This document shows, one piece after another, positions 52,930 to 62,246 of a DNA stretch of 64,000 nt. Position numbers and translations under genes: made by a program. Positions within the stretch are counted from its first letter, which is position 1; every line of letters starts with the position of its first letter. Source of the DNA: Flaviflexus huanghaiensis (GTDB lineage Bacteria > Actinomycetota > Actinomycetes > Actinomycetales > Actinomycetaceae). A model generated the notes under the pieces. The model searched no databases. It saw only the letters and a program-made list of their open reading frames with translations, and was not told the DNA's origin. Where the stretch lies: positions 62,001-126,000 of the forward strand of contig NZ_JACFAK010000004.1 in the NCBI RefSeq assembly GCF_014118685.1, read 5' to 3'.

Positions 52930-53508
52930 ATGATGGGACGAAACTTCTCACCGTACGTGCTCTTGGTTATCCTCGCCGCATTCCTCTTCGGTGCATCGCC
53001 CGCACAGGCCCATGACACCGTCATTGACATCAGCCCCGAGGACGGCGCCCAGGTAGATTCCGCGCCGGCAGAGGTCGTCCTGACATTCTCGGGTGCGCCA
53101 CTCGATGTGTCCCCGCAGGCCATCCTCCAAAAGGACGGCGAGATCATCGAGACGGAGCCAGTCACTCTTGACGGCTTCGATGTCATCCTTCCACTACCGG
53201 AACTCGACGCTGGCGACTACACGGTTGTCTATTCGATCGTGTCCTCCGACGGTCATAGGATCGACGGAACGACGTCCTTCGCTGTCGCCAGCGGTGCAGA
53301 AGAGACCCAAGGATCGACGCCAGACGAGACGAACATCGACAGTCAAGCGCCGACCGCGACAGCGACAAGCGATGACCAAGCAACAGACTCCTCGGAGTCA
53401 GACGGCGCTGATGATGGAGTCGTGTCGGGAATCCGCTGGGCGGGGATCCTGATCGTTACCCTCGGCATCGCAGTCATTATCTCTCGCTCCCTGCGTAATC
53501 GCAGGTGA
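52930..53508 (+). CDS. copC: CopC domain copper-binding membrane protein
   Basis: About 192 residues. A signal peptide ends at S-P-A-Q-A, leaving His at the mature N-terminus (A|H-D-T-V), the expected copper ligand of CopC; a second His lies in S-S-D-G-H-R-I-D-G. The beta-barrel domain includes P-E-D-G-A-Q-V and V-V-L-T-F-S-G. After a Thr/Ser/Asp-rich linker, one TM helix (about 170-188) anchors it. CopC usually works with CopD, which is not adjacent here. The start may be ATG 52930 or 52933. Confidence 0.88.
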   Translation: MMGRNFSPYVLLVILAAFLFGASPAQAHDTVIDISPEDGAQVDSAPAEVVLTFSGAPLDVSPQAILQKDGEIIETEPVTLDGFDVILPLPELDAGDYTVVYSIVSSDGHRIDGTTSFAVASGAEETQGSTPDETNIDSQAPTATATSDDQATDSSESDGADDGVVSGIRWAGILIVTLGIAVIISRSLRNRR

Positions 53509-53598
53509 AATCGGCGTTAGCAAGATCTCTATTCGTCCCCTTATGAGGCCGGATTGACGGGAGTATCTTGGCGTGGGAGACGGAAGTGAAGGAGAGTT

Positions 53599-55374
53599 GT
53601 GGAGAAGCGGCGCAGGGACCTGACCTCGAAGCGAGCTTATCGCGGGATGACGCCCGAGCAGGCAGAAGCAGCCGATAAGAAGCATCGCGAAATCCTCTCC
53701 ATCCTTACCGGCCTCCTGCTGGTCCAGTTCCTTGGCATGCTCGCCAACACGATCGTCTCCAATGCGATGCCGATCATCGTGGCAGAAATCGGCGGAAACC
53801 AGTCCCACTACACGTGGATCCTTACCGCCGGGATTCTCGCGAACACTGTCATGACCGCGCTGACAGGCAAACTCGCTGACCTGTTCGACAAGAAGCGGCT
53901 CTTTATCGCCTCGATGCTCATCTTCATCGTCGGTTCGGCCCTGTCCGGTGCTGCTACTAGCCCAGAGATGCTCATCGCGTTCCGCGTCATTCAAGGTCTC
54001 GGCATGGGCATGCAGGTCATGATGTCGATGGTCATCATGGCAACGATCATCCCGCCGCGCGAGCGCGGCCGCTACAACGGCTACATGGGCGCGACATTGG
54101 CGCTTGCCACGGTCTCGGGCCCACTCCTCGGCGGCCTCATCGTCGACACCCCGTGGCTTGGCTGGCGGTGGAGCTTCTGGTCGATGATCCCGTTCATGCT
54201 CGCCGCCATCTGGGTCATCGTTCGCAAGCTTGAGGTGCCGAGCATCCGCACCGGCAAGGTTCATCTCGACATTCCCGGGGCCGCCCTCATCGCCATCTCC
54301 GCTGTTTCCCTCCTTCTGTGGGTCTCTCTCGTCGGCCGCGGTATCCCGTTCACCGACCCCGGTGCCCTCGTCCTCATCGCCGTCGCTATCATCACCGCGG
54401 CCGTGTTCGTCTTCGTCGAAAAGAGGAGCCCGGAACCCCTCATCCCCATGGACATCCTCACGCACCGCAATACCGTGCTTGCGATCATCGCCGTTATGGG
54501 TGCGGGAACGATGATGTTCGGGGCCTCCGTCTTCCTCGGCCAGTACTTCCAGTACGGGCGCGGTTACTCGCCGTCGGCGGCTGGCCTGCTCACCCTGCCG
54601 ATGATGATTGGCATCGTCATTGCCTCGACCTGGATCGGTCAGCTCATCACCCGCAAGGGCATCTGGAAGCGCTATGTCGTCTCAGGCATGATGCTCATGA
54701 CTGCGGCCTCGGCTGCTCTCACGTTCACACGGCAGGACACGAACCTTATCCTCATAGGACTTGCTCTTTTTGCTGCCGGATGGGGGCTTGGTGCCGCCAA
54801 CCAGAACCTCGTCCTTGCCGTGCAGAACACCGTGCCGCTGAGACAGATGGGGGCGGCGACATCGACCGTCACGTTCTTTCGTAATCTCGGTGGCGCCGTT
54901 GGCATCCAGGTTCTTGGTGCCGCGTATCATGCCGCGACGGACAGCTACATGGTGCGTGAGTTTGGCGAACTCCTTTCCGTTCCGGCAAGCGGCTCTGGTG
55001 CCCTCGATCTCAGCGCACTGCCCGATCCTGTCGAGGATGTCGCCCGCGGCGCCTTCGGTAACTCGCTGTGGTCCGTCTTTGCGGCCTCCGCCGTTCTCCT
55101 CCTCATCGGCACGATCGCGTCGAGCTTCATGAAGGGCACGTCCCTACGCGACACCGTCGACATCGAGAACACAGTGCACCGCTCACTCGTGAGAGACGGT
55201 GGAGTAGCGGAGACAGACGGGCAGCAACAGGAGTTGCAAGACGCCGAACGGCCTGGCTTCGAGCGTCCTGCGCTTCGGCCCGATCATGACCATGTACGGG
55301 ATAACCGGGTCACTGGGCTCAAGCCGGTCCTCCCTCACGATGAGGACGAGCCGACGACGGACAAGACCGACTGA
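53599..55374 (+). CDS. MFS drug exporter, DHA2 (14-TM) family
   Basis: A 591-residue major facilitator of the EmrB/QacA group. The N-terminal ~35 residues are charged, then 14 hydrophobic helices. Motif A is G-K-L-A-D-L-F-D-K-K-R; motif C lies in A-T-V-S-G-P-L-L-G-G-L. A soluble C-terminal tail of ~60 residues is acidic. It likely exports lipophilic or cationic compounds by proton antiport. GTG 53599 follows AAGGAGA. It is a single gene with a bidirectional terminator behind it. No TetR or MarR regulator is adjacent. Confidence 0.93.
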   Translation: MEKRRRDLTSKRAYRGMTPEQAEAADKKHREILSILTGLLLVQFLGMLANTIVSNAMPIIVAEIGGNQSHYTWILTAGILANTVMTALTGKLADLFDKKRLFIASMLIFIVGSALSGAATSPEMLIAFRVIQGLGMGMQVMMSMVIMATIIPPRERGRYNGYMGATLALATVSGPLLGGLIVDTPWLGWRWSFWSMIPFMLAAIWVIVRKLEVPSIRTGKVHLDIPGAALIAISAVSLLLWVSLVGRGIPFTDPGALVLIAVAIITAAVFVFVEKRSPEPLIPMDILTHRNTVLAIIAVMGAGTMMFGASVFLGQYFQYGRGYSPSAAGLLTLPMMIGIVIASTWIGQLITRKGIWKRYVVSGMMLMTAASAALTFTRQDTNLILIGLALFAAGWGLGAANQNLVLAVQNTVPLRQMGAATSTVTFFRNLGGAVGIQVLGAAYHAATDSYMVREFGELLSVPASGSGALDLSALPDPVEDVARGAFGNSLWSVFAASAVLLLIGTIASSFMKGTSLRDTVDIENTVHRSLVRDGGVAETDGQQQELQDAERPGFERPALRPDHDHVRDNRVTGLKPVLPHDEDEPTTDKTD

Positions 55375-55472
55375 TTCGTCTTCCCTTGGCCGGTAGCCAG
55401 TGCGTCTAATGGGACGTGGAGGTGACGCCATGCGCCACACACCGAATTGAAGGCCGCAAGGCTTTAACGGAC

Positions 55473-55498
55473 AGAGGGCCGACAGCTGTCGGCCCTCT
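55473..55498. terminator. Bidirectional terminator between the MFS gene and upp
   Basis: A 26-bp perfect palindrome with arms AGAGGGCCGACAG and CTGTCGGCCCTCT; CTTTTC follows on the plus strand. Sits between convergent genes. Confidence 0.85.
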
Positions 55499-55517
55499 CT
55501 TTTCACCACTTACACGA

Positions 55518-56156
55518 TCAGTCGACGACGCCGTAAAGCCTGTCTCCAGCATCTCCAAGCCCGGGCACAATGTAGCCCTTCTCGTTGAGCTTCTCGTCGA
55601 CGGCTGCGAGAACGACTGTGACGTTCGCACGGTCACCGACGTGGTCCTCCAGGGCTTTGATGCCTTCGGGTGCTCCAAGGAGGCAGATCGCGGTCACATC
55701 CTTCGCGCCTCGCTCAAGGAGGTAATCGATGGAGGCGATGAGGGTGTGTCCGGTGGCCAGCATGGGATCGAGGACGAAGCACTGCCGGTTCGACAGATCA
55801 TCTGGGAGACGGTTTGCATACGTGACCGCTTCAAAAGTTGTTTCGTCCCTCTTCATCCCGAGGAACCCGACCTCGGCGGTGGGAAGGATCCTCTCCATGC
55901 CGGACAGCATGCCGAGCCCAGCCCGCAGGATCGGTACGACGATCGGAAGTGGGGTCGACAGTGCGGTGCCAGTTGTTTTTGCAACCGGAGTCTCAATTTC
56001 GAGCGGCTCAACATCGATGTCCCTCGTCGCCTCATAGGCCAGGAGCGTCATGAGCTCTTCAACGAGCTGACGAAAGACCGGCGATGGCGTCTCCCTGCGG
56101 CGAAGGGCAGTCAACTTATGGTGGACAAGGGGGTGATCGATGACCTGCAGTCTCAT
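55518..56156 (-). CDS. upp: Uracil phosphoribosyltransferase
   Basis: A 212-residue pyrimidine salvage enzyme making UMP from uracil and PRPP. PRPP loop is [12 protein letters not shown] (about 127-138). The C-terminal uracil-binding part [13 protein letters not shown] is intact. ATG 56156 gives the family N-terminus M-R-L-Q-V-I-D-H-P; a GTG two codons up is possible. Divergent from tadA. Confidence 0.97.
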   Translation of the reverse strand: MRLQVIDHPLVHHKLTALRRRETPSPVFRQLVEELMTLLAYEATRDIDVEPLEIETPVAKTTGTALSTPLPIVVPILRAGLGMLSGMERILPTAEVGFLGMKRDETTFEAVTYANRLPDDLSNRQCFVLDPMLATGHTLIASIDYLLERGAKDVTAICLLGAPEGIKALEDHVGDRANVTVVLAAVDEKLNEKGYIVPGLGDAGDRLYGVVD

Positions 56157-56206
56157 GTCCACTAATCTAACGCAGTAAAAGAGCCGACGCAGGGAACGGA
56201 GGGCCT

Positions 56207-56674
56207 ATGAGTCCTGAAAGAGTCCGACATTACGAGACTCACATGCGACGCTGCATCGACCTCGCGCGGACCGCCGCGGGACGCTTGGACATTCCGGTGG
56301 GGGCATTGGTGCTCGATGAGGGCGGGAACATCATTGGGACCGGCTTCAACACCCGCGAACACGACCACGACCCGGCCGGGCACGCAGAGATTGTCGCACT
56401 TCGCGAAGCGGCGCTGTCAAAGATGAGTTGGCGTTTGGACGGATGTACGCTCGTCGTCACGCTCGAGCCCTGCACCATGTGCGCCGGAGCAATCGTTCTC
56501 TCGCGCGTCGCCACAATCGTTTTCGGCGCCTGGGATCCGAAGGCTGGCGCAGCCGGGTCGGTGCGAGATGTGCTACGAGATCCCAGACTCAACCATCAGG
56601 TCGAAGTCATTGGCGGCGTGCTCGAAGAAGAATGTTCCGCCCAGCTGGCCGAGTACTTCAGGGCGCGCCGATAA
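56207..56674 (+). CDS. tadA: tRNA adenosine(34) deaminase
   Basis: A 155-residue zinc deaminase that converts A34 to inosine in tRNA-Arg(ACG), whose gene is at 31.3 kb. Zinc site: H-A-E (His and catalytic Glu in G-H-A-E-I) and P-C-T-M-C (two Cys). G-A-W-D-P-K-A-G-A follows as in TadA. GGAGGG lies ahead of ATG 56207. Essential in most bacteria. It is followed by tRNA-Ser(CGA). Confidence 0.96.
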   Translation: MSPERVRHYETHMRRCIDLARTAAGRLDIPVGALVLDEGGNIIGTGFNTREHDHDPAGHAEIVALREAALSKMSWRLDGCTLVVTLEPCTMCAGAIVLSRVATIVFGAWDPKAGAAGSVRDVLRDPRLNHQVEVIGGVLEEECSAQLAEYFRARR

Positions 56675-56739
56675 GTCCGCCACAATCGGCTAGGAGGATT
56701 TGTGAAAGCCGGTCACCTGCCAGTAATCTGAAGTGCGCT

Positions 56740-56827
56740 GGTGGAGTGTCCGAGCGGCCGAAGGTGCAGCACTCGAAATGCTGTTTGGTGAAAGCCAACG
56801 TGGGTTCAAATCCCACCTCCACCGCCA
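56740..56827 (+). tRNA. tRNA-Ser (anticodon CGA)
   Basis: An 88-nt class II tRNA with encoded CCA. Acceptor GGTGGAG/CTCCACC, anticodon stem CAGCA/TGCTG with loop CTCGAAA giving CGA, long variable arm, T arm GGTTCAAATCC. Confidence 0.96.
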
Positions 56828-56830
56828 AAA

Positions 56831-56869
56831 AATTCCCCGGAATACCGATAAAAGGTAGTCCGGGGAATT
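56831..56869 (+). terminator. Hairpin after tRNA-Ser(CGA)
   Basis: AATTCCCCGGA / TCCGGGGAATT 11-bp stem with a 17-nt loop starting 3 bp after the CCA end. No long T run. Confidence 0.6.
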
Positions 56870-56906
56870 CTGCACTCTGCAGGAGAAGTCTCTGAAGTTC
56901 CCCTGT

Positions 56907-57590
56907 TTAGAGTCCTGCCTGATCGACGCCGTAGGTGGCCTGTTCGAGAGTGAATCCTTCAAACATGAGCTGGTCGATGAGGCCCTGGCGGGAGAAACCC
57001 GAGAATTCCAGGTACGACTGTGCGGATTCAGCCGCTTCTTGATTCCAGTCAACCGCGATGGAATCGACGCCATAGGTTGCCTGCTCCGGGGTGAATTCTT
57101 CATAGATGAGCTGGTCGATGAGGCCCTGGCGGGAGAACGCCGAGAAGCTGAGATACGACTCCGCGGAGCCAGCGGCCTGCTCGTTCCAGTCGACAGAGAT
57201 CGAATCCACAGCGAGTTGAGCATCGGCGTTTGAGAAGCCCTCGTATTCCAGCTGGCCGACGAGGCCGTCTCGGGAGAAGTTCGTGAACGCGAGGTATGAT
57301 TCGGCCGACCGCACCGCGTTCTGCTGTTCGAGGGTCAGGTTCGACTCCGGAGCCTCGGTCGTCTTTTCCGGCTCAGCCTGCTCACCCTCGTCTTCCGCGG
57401 GCTCCGTTTCCTCAGCCGGTTCCTCAGAGGGGCTTTCTGACTCCGTCGCCACTTCCTCTGTTGTCGCCTCGTCTGTCGATTCAGCGACTTCCGTATCTCC
57501 GTCTCCAGAGCAGGCTCCGACGAGTAGTCCAAGAGCGAGAATCGCGGCAAGAGGGCCGCGGAAAAATTTGAGAGTCTTTAGATTGTTCAT
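56907..57590 (-). CDS. Ltp family lipoprotein with three repeats
   Basis: 227 residues: signal peptide with lipobox L-V-G-A-C (Cys27), a Glu/Thr/Ser-rich spacer (28-85) and three tandem ~47-residue repeats. Each repeat has S-A-x-S-Y-L then F-S-R-x-G-L-x-x-Q-L and E-Q-A-T-Y/A-V-D-S-I (S-A-x-S-Y-L at residues 95, 142 and 189). This is the Ltp (host cell surface-exposed lipoprotein) repeat. Ltp of Streptococcus phage TP-J34 stops DNA injection by other phages. Here there are no phage genes around; a similar exclusion role is possible but unproven. Confidence 0.85.
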   Translation of the reverse strand: MNNLKTLKFFRGPLAAILALGLLVGACSGDGDTEVAESTDEATTEEVATESESPSEEPAEETEPAEDEGEQAEPEKTTEAPESNLTLEQQNAVRSAESYLAFTNFSRDGLVGQLEYEGFSNADAQLAVDSISVDWNEQAAGSAESYLSFSAFSRQGLIDQLIYEEFTPEQATYGVDSIAVDWNQEAAESAQSYLEFSGFSRQGLIDQLMFEGFTLEQATYGVDQAGL

Positions 57591-57805
57591 GTCATGCCGT
57601 CCTACTCAGCGTCACGTGAGCGAGATCTGGAACAGATCCAGCGCTTCTACTGAAGCGGCTCCATTGCCGCTCCTTAGTTCTAACGATACGGACCTAATCG
57701 GGCGAACATTTTGGGCCAACAGCGGGACGCTGCGACGGCATGTGAAACAGTCAATTGCCGGGGGTGATGGGCGCTCTGCGACAGTTTTGCCGTCGTTTAG
57801 TTAAG
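57591..57805. other. Upstream region of the Ltp gene
   Basis: About 215 bp, no gene seen. Likely contains the promoter for the minus-strand Ltp lipoprotein gene. Confidence 0.45.
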
Positions 57806-57841
57806 GCTGTGCTCGGCTCCCATCCGGAAGCCGAGCACAGC
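57806..57841 (-). terminator. Hairpin after the serine hydrolase gene
   Basis: Arms GCTGTGCTCGGCT (57806-57818) and AGCCGAGCACAGC (57829-57841). Same stem as the hairpin at 59657-59688. Confidence 0.7.
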
Positions 57842-57900
57842 ATGAATCCCTCAAAGTCGACGGTTGGTTGACGTGAGCCAGCTGCCGCGGAGGGTGGGAA

Positions 57901-59151
57901 CTAATCGGTCACAGCGGCATTGGCGGCTGCGATGATGCGGAGGTTATGGGGAAGGGCTCCGTCGAAGCCCGGCGTGGACAGAGTGAGGATTACCGTGTCA
58001 CGCTCCGGGTTGTTGACGAACTTTGTGCTGAAGAAGCCCTGCCAGCTGTAGGCACCCTTGCCGCCGAGATAGTGCATCGACCCGGAGGGTGCGTTGACGC
58101 CCTCCTGGATATCAAGCTGGTAGCCCCACTTGTTCTGCGTGAGCTGCCAGTTCGTGAGGTCACCGATCTGGTTGGTTGTCATCTGCTCGACCGCTGCACG
58201 GCTGACAACACGCACGCCGTCGAGTTCGCCCTTGTTGAGGAGCATCTGCGCGAATCGGAAGTAATCATGGGCGGTGCCATGTAGTCCTCCGGCCCCGCTA
58301 AAGTACGTCTGGTGCTCGCTGAATGTGTAGTCAGGGCCGAGGTTGCCCATGCCGAGAGGTGACGTTCCCACCTGCTTTTCATCTTTGCCAGCCCAATATA
58401 CGGCGGCGATACGATCCCACTTGTCCTTCGGTGGGTAGAACCATGTCTCATTCATACCCAGTGGTTCGAAGATGTTCTTGCGCAGGTAGGTATCGAAGTC
58501 CATGCCAGAGACAATCTCGACCATGCGGCATAGCGTGTCGACACTGTTATTGGAATAGTCGAAGGCTTCACCGGGGTGGGACATGAGAGGCATCTGCGCA
58601 AGAATGTCGATGTTGCTCTCCAGCGTGATCGGAGGCGCGTTGAGGTCGTCCATGAGACCAGCCTCGGCGTAGAGCTTTGGCACAACACGGTAGTTCTGTG
58701 GAGTGAACAGGTCATACCACCACGAGTTCGTCATACCGGCCGTCATCGAGAGCAGGTCGTGGATTGTGATCTCCCGCTTGGGAGTGACGAGCTTGACGAC
58801 TCCCCAGTTGTCGAGTTCTGCGACCTTGACATCGGCAAAGGCCGGAATGAACTTCGAAATCGGGTCCGACAGTGAAATGAGGCCCCGGTCCCACAGCTGC
58901 ATTACGGCCACGGCGGCCGGCACCTTCGACATCGATGCGAGCCGGAAGATGCTGTCGGTTTTCATTGGAACATCATCATCGGCTTTGCCGAACGATTTAA
59001 AGTAGCAGACCTTTCCGTGCCGGGCCACGAGAACCACCATGCCCTGGTAGGCGTTCTCACTCATGTCCGCTTCGACCAGCTTGTCAATATTGCCAAGGTA
59101 ATCGCTTGACATGCCTACGTTCTCAGGGTCCACCAGCTCGATGTTGTTCAC
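57901..59151 (-). CDS. Serine hydrolase, class C beta-lactamase-like
   Basis: A 416-residue cytoplasmic (no signal peptide) protein with the penicillin-binding fold. Nucleophile motif S-M-S-K at 73-76 (SxxK); tyrosine motif Y-S-N in D-Y-S-N-N-S-V-D; the third box lies in Y-L-G-G-K-G-A-Y-S-W-Q-G-F. Such enzymes act as esterases, D-aminopeptidases or amidohydrolases rather than true beta-lactamases. ATG 59151. The neighbouring hairpin is shared in sequence with that of the SDR operon. Confidence 0.88.
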   Translation of the reverse strand: MNNIELVDPENVGMSSDYLGNIDKLVEADMSENAYQGMVVLVARHGKVCYFKSFGKADDDVPMKTDSIFRLASMSKVPAAVAVMQLWDRGLISLSDPISKFIPAFADVKVAELDNWGVVKLVTPKREITIHDLLSMTAGMTNSWWYDLFTPQNYRVVPKLYAEAGLMDDLNAPPITLESNIDILAQMPLMSHPGEAFDYSNNSVDTLCRMVEIVSGMDFDTYLRKNIFEPLGMNETWFYPPKDKWDRIAAVYWAGKDEKQVGTSPLGMGNLGPDYTFSEHQTYFSGAGGLHGTAHDYFRFAQMLLNKGELDGVRVVSRAAVEQMTTNQIGDLTNWQLTQNKWGYQLDIQEGVNAPSGSMHYLGGKGAYSWQGFFSTKFVNNPERDTVILTLSTPGFDGALPHNLRIIAAANAAVTD

Positions 59152-59656
59152 GTTATCTCCATCCTCGACACTCCAATGTGCCGATCAGCTGCCCGCGGCT
59201 CATACAATGCGCGGGATTTCTTGACGATATGCCGAGGCGCGGGCCGGGTCAATGGCTTGGCCTGAATGTTCTGGGCTCACACAAAGCCGCGCACCGTGTC
59301 CCTGCCGTGGCAGGGCCAGCATGCCAGGAAATTCGAGGAGCCTTCACATTAACTAGCGCCGATCGCCCGACACAACATGGGATCCTTTTCCGATCGCCCG
59401 AGCGAAATCTCGCGCCTTATCGAATGCATGCCGCACAATCTCCTCGGCAATGTGGTTCGTGGTCTATCGGAGTGATGACGACATGAGTGCGGCGGTGAAC
59501 AGCCTCGTGTGTCTTGCGGAGCTCCGACGACATACCTCAATCTCGAGCCTATGCGGACGGGACCAGCAGCTCAGATCAAGATCCGATCAAGCACGTTGAC
59601 AGCCTGTGAACGTCTTTCTGCTTCCATGAGGCCGTCATGCATGACTCAGAAACGAA
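59152..59656. other. Intergenic region, no supported gene
   Basis: About 505 bp upstream of the serine hydrolase. One short stretch (CCTATGCGGAC near 59557) also occurs in the IS-like debris at 8.4 kb. Nothing else recognised. Confidence 0.4.
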
Positions 59657-59688
59657 GCTGTGCTCGGCCTTCGAAGGCCGAGCACAGC
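59657..59688 (-). terminator. Terminator hairpin of the deoC/kinase/SDR operon
   Basis: A 32-bp perfect palindrome with 16-bp arms (GCTGTGCTCGGCCTTC and its complement), 22 bp past the SDR stop, followed by TTCGTTTC on the minus strand. Confidence 0.8.
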
Positions 59689-59709
59689 AACGCCACCTAC
59701 CTAGGGAGG

Positions 59710-60471
59710 CTATTCGTGGACGGTCCACCCACCGTCGACAACAAGGTTCTGGCCCGTGATCCCCGTGGTGCTGGGAGAGGACAGGAACAGCACAGCGTTC
59801 GCAACTTCGTCCATCTCAAGCAGTCGCCCAACCGGGATGCGGTCTTGCATGTGGGCAAGCCACTCCTCGTTTTGGAGGTTGTGCGCCGTCATGGGGGTGA
59901 GCACGTAGCCCGGACTCACCGTATTGACGTAGATCCCGTGCCGGGCCCCCGCGACAGCCATATCTCGCGTGATGGCCTGGATGCCGGCCTTCGTCACCGC
60001 ATAGATGAGATGGCTACCATCTGTCGTGTGGGCGCGGTGAGACGCGATGTTGATGATGCGACCGGACTTCTGTTCGATCATTTGCCGGTAGCCCGCCTGG
60101 GCGACGAAAAACGCCGCCTTGAGGTTCACATCATTCAGTAGATCCCATTCCGCCTCGGTGATGTTCTCATGAGGGGTTCGGTTGGCGAGACCCGCTGCAT
60201 TGACGACGACATCGATCCGTGTGTGATCGTCGACGATGCGGCTCATTGCGCTACTGATTTGCTCGTGGGACCGCAGATCACATTCGTACGGGTGTGCGCT
60301 TCCGGGCCCAGCGCTCGTCAGCTCATCGGCGAGTGCGACTGCCTTGTCATGCTGAACGTCGACAATCGCGACTGTCGCACCTTCAGCGCAGAGGCGGCGG
60401 GCAATTTGAGACCCGATCCCGCTCGCGCCACCGGTCACGACACATACTTGATCCGTGAATTGCATGCTCAT
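59710..60471 (-). CDS. Short-chain dehydrogenase/reductase
   Basis: A 253-residue classical SDR that oxidises or reduces a sugar or polyol with NAD(P). Cofactor loop T-G-G-A-S-G-I-G (about 13-20), V-V-N-A-A-G, and the catalytic Y-x-x-x-K in Y-A-V-T-K. A preceding Ser sits in N-I-A-S-H. The C-terminal G-I-T-G-Q-N-L-V-V-D-G-G-W is usual. It lies 3 bp after the kinase gene, as third gene of the operon; substrate is probably a ketose or alditol tied to that pathway. Confidence 0.92.
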   Translation of the reverse strand: MSMQFTDQVCVVTGGASGIGSQIARRLCAEGATVAIVDVQHDKAVALADELTSAGPGSAHPYECDLRSHEQISSAMSRIVDDHTRIDVVVNAAGLANRTPHENITEAEWDLLNDVNLKAAFFVAQAGYRQMIEQKSGRIINIASHRAHTTDGSHLIYAVTKAGIQAITRDMAVAGARHGIYVNTVSPGYVLTPMTAHNLQNEEWLAHMQDRIPVGRLLEMDEVANAVLFLSSPSTTGITGQNLVVDGGWTVHE

Positions 60472-60474
60472 CGC

Positions 60475-62031
60475 TTACTTGTTGTCGTGAATGTAACGGA
60501 AGTAGCCGCCGCCCGATAGGGCCTCGTAACCCTTGACGAAACGTCCGTACGCCTTGTCGTAGGCCTCGCGGTTATCAGGATTGGGCTGGAAAACACCCTT
60601 GATGCGAACAGCGCGGCTGACGGCTTCGTCGAGGTCCTTGTAGACGCCGAGCCCGACACCTGCGTAGAGGGCTGCGCCAAGGCAGCCGGTCTCGGACACC
60701 TCAAGTGCTGCGACCGGCACCTGGTACATGTCCGCCTGCATCTGGTTCCACACGTCTGACTGCGTCGCACCGCCAGCTGCGCGGATCTCTTGGACCTCAA
60801 CGCCCATGTTCCGGATTGATTCGAGGTTGTCCCTCATCTCCAGAGTGATGCCCTCCATGACTGCGCGGGCCATCTCAGCCTTTGTCGTGCCGAGGTTAAG
60901 TCCGAGGAAAGCGCCGCGAGCGAAAGAATCAGCGCGGGGTCCCGACCCGGCTCCCTGAAGGTACGGCAGGAAGGTCAGGCCGTTGGCACCCGGCTTGACC
61001 GATTCGATCTGCTTGTTGAGGAGACGGTAGGGATTGCCGTCCGTGCCAAATTCCCTCGCCATGGCGACCTCGAGTGAGCCGAGAGTGTCGCGGAACCAGC
61101 GGTAGCTCGACGCGGAGGCGATGGATGCGGCTTCGACCGTGTAGTTCTCGGGGCCCGAGTTGTTCTTCACGATGAGAGTCCCATTGGGGTCGCGGACCGA
61201 GTTCTCGGTCGCCACATAGATCGCGCCGTAGGTGCCGATGACCGAGACAGCGGTGCCGTCGTGGACGAGGCCGCCGCCCAGTGTCGAGCAGTTCTGGTCC
61301 ATTGCGCCGACACAGATGAGGGTGCCTTCAGCAAGACCGGTCAGCAGTGAGATGTCACGGCTAACCTTGCCAACAACGGTGCCCGCCTTGACGATGCGGG
61401 GGAGCGAGACACCCGTGAGCCCGGTGGCGTCGATTATCTCCTGGCTCCAATCGCCCGCTTCAACGTCAAAAATTCCGGTCCTCGATGCGGTGGCCGTGTC
61501 ATTGACGAACCAGTCGTCAGCGCCGAACTCTTTGAGGAAGAAATCCTGGTGGTGGCTGATCTTGCGGATCTTCGCCCAATTGTCGGGCTCGTTATCTTTG
61601 AGCCACATGTACTTCGTCAGGCACGGGACCGTTGCCGCTGGGTATCCCGAAATCTCGTAGAGGCGATCTGGGTCGATGAATTCTCCCCCGCGAATACGCT
61701 CGACATAATCGACGCCACGGGTATCCTGCCAGCCGATGAAGGGGCGGATAAGCTCCTCGTCCTCGTCGAGTCCGCCGAAGACGGAACCCTGCGTAGACAT
61801 CGCCATGGCCTTGACGTCCTCAGGATCAACATCGGCGTCGCGAATAGCTGCTCGGCACGACTCGTACAGGGCCTGAGTCATGTCTTCGGGGATCTGTTCG
61901 ACCCAGCCGGGGTTGGGGTAGTAGCAGGGATATTCGCGATAATCGGTTCCGATCATCCGGCCTTCGGTGTCAAAGACGCTGGTCTTACAACCTGTTGTCC
62001 CGGCGTCGATGCCAAGGAGGTAGGTGGTCAT
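60475..62031 (-). CDS. FGGY family carbohydrate kinase
   Basis: A 518-residue sugar kinase. N-terminal phosphate loop G-I-D-A-G-T-T-G-C-K (about 7-16), catalytic Asp in the A-M-D-Q-N block, and C-terminal A-A-G-G-A-T-Q-S-D-V-W-N-Q-M. It resembles xylulokinase and related ketose/AI-2 kinases; the exact sugar is not given by sequence. ATG 62031 has GGAG upstream, fixing the start; the open frame continues above. Middle gene between deoC and an SDR, which suggests phosphorylation of a ketose or deoxy-sugar that is then cut by the aldolase. Confidence 0.9.
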   Translation of the reverse strand: MTTYLLGIDAGTTGCKTSVFDTEGRMIGTDYREYPCYYPNPGWVEQIPEDMTQALYESCRAAIRDADVDPEDVKAMAMSTQGSVFGGLDEDEELIRPFIGWQDTRGVDYVERIRGGEFIDPDRLYEISGYPAATVPCLTKYMWLKDNEPDNWAKIRKISHHQDFFLKEFGADDWFVNDTATASRTGIFDVEAGDWSQEIIDATGLTGVSLPRIVKAGTVVGKVSRDISLLTGLAEGTLICVGAMDQNCSTLGGGLVHDGTAVSVIGTYGAIYVATENSVRDPNGTLIVKNNSGPENYTVEAASIASASSYRWFRDTLGSLEVAMAREFGTDGNPYRLLNKQIESVKPGANGLTFLPYLQGAGSGPRADSFARGAFLGLNLGTTKAEMARAVMEGITLEMRDNLESIRNMGVEVQEIRAAGGATQSDVWNQMQADMYQVPVAALEVSETGCLGAALYAGVGLGVYKDLDEAVSRAVRIKGVFQPNPDNREAYDKAYGRFVKGYEALSGGGYFRYIHDNK

Positions 62032-62246
62032 GTGGTTCTCCTCATAGAATTGAGCGTTCGATTTCTGCATGGAGGAAGCGTGCGACGTCGTCGTCGTCAA
62101 AGCTCCTACCATCGTGAGGTCCTGCTCGATTGCACGCCGCCATGGCGTGCACGTTTCGCCCGAGCCCTACCTCCGCCGGATGCGCAAAGGCGCACCGGAG
62201 GCACTGCACAGGTGCTGTCCCATGCAGTGACAGTCAGTGTTTCGGG
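62032..62246. other. Spacer between deoC and the kinase gene
   Basis: A 215-bp spacer inside the presumed operon, longer than usual for coupled genes. No clear hairpin or separate promoter was identified. Confidence 0.4.

Noticed and set aside
53398-54465. Long minus-strand frame within the MFS exporter gene
   Set aside because: Antisense to clear MFS helices; acidic low-complexity shadow.
57901-59151. Antibiotic-resistance beta-lactamase
   Set aside because: No signal peptide and an atypical third motif; it fits the broad esterase/aminopeptidase group better.
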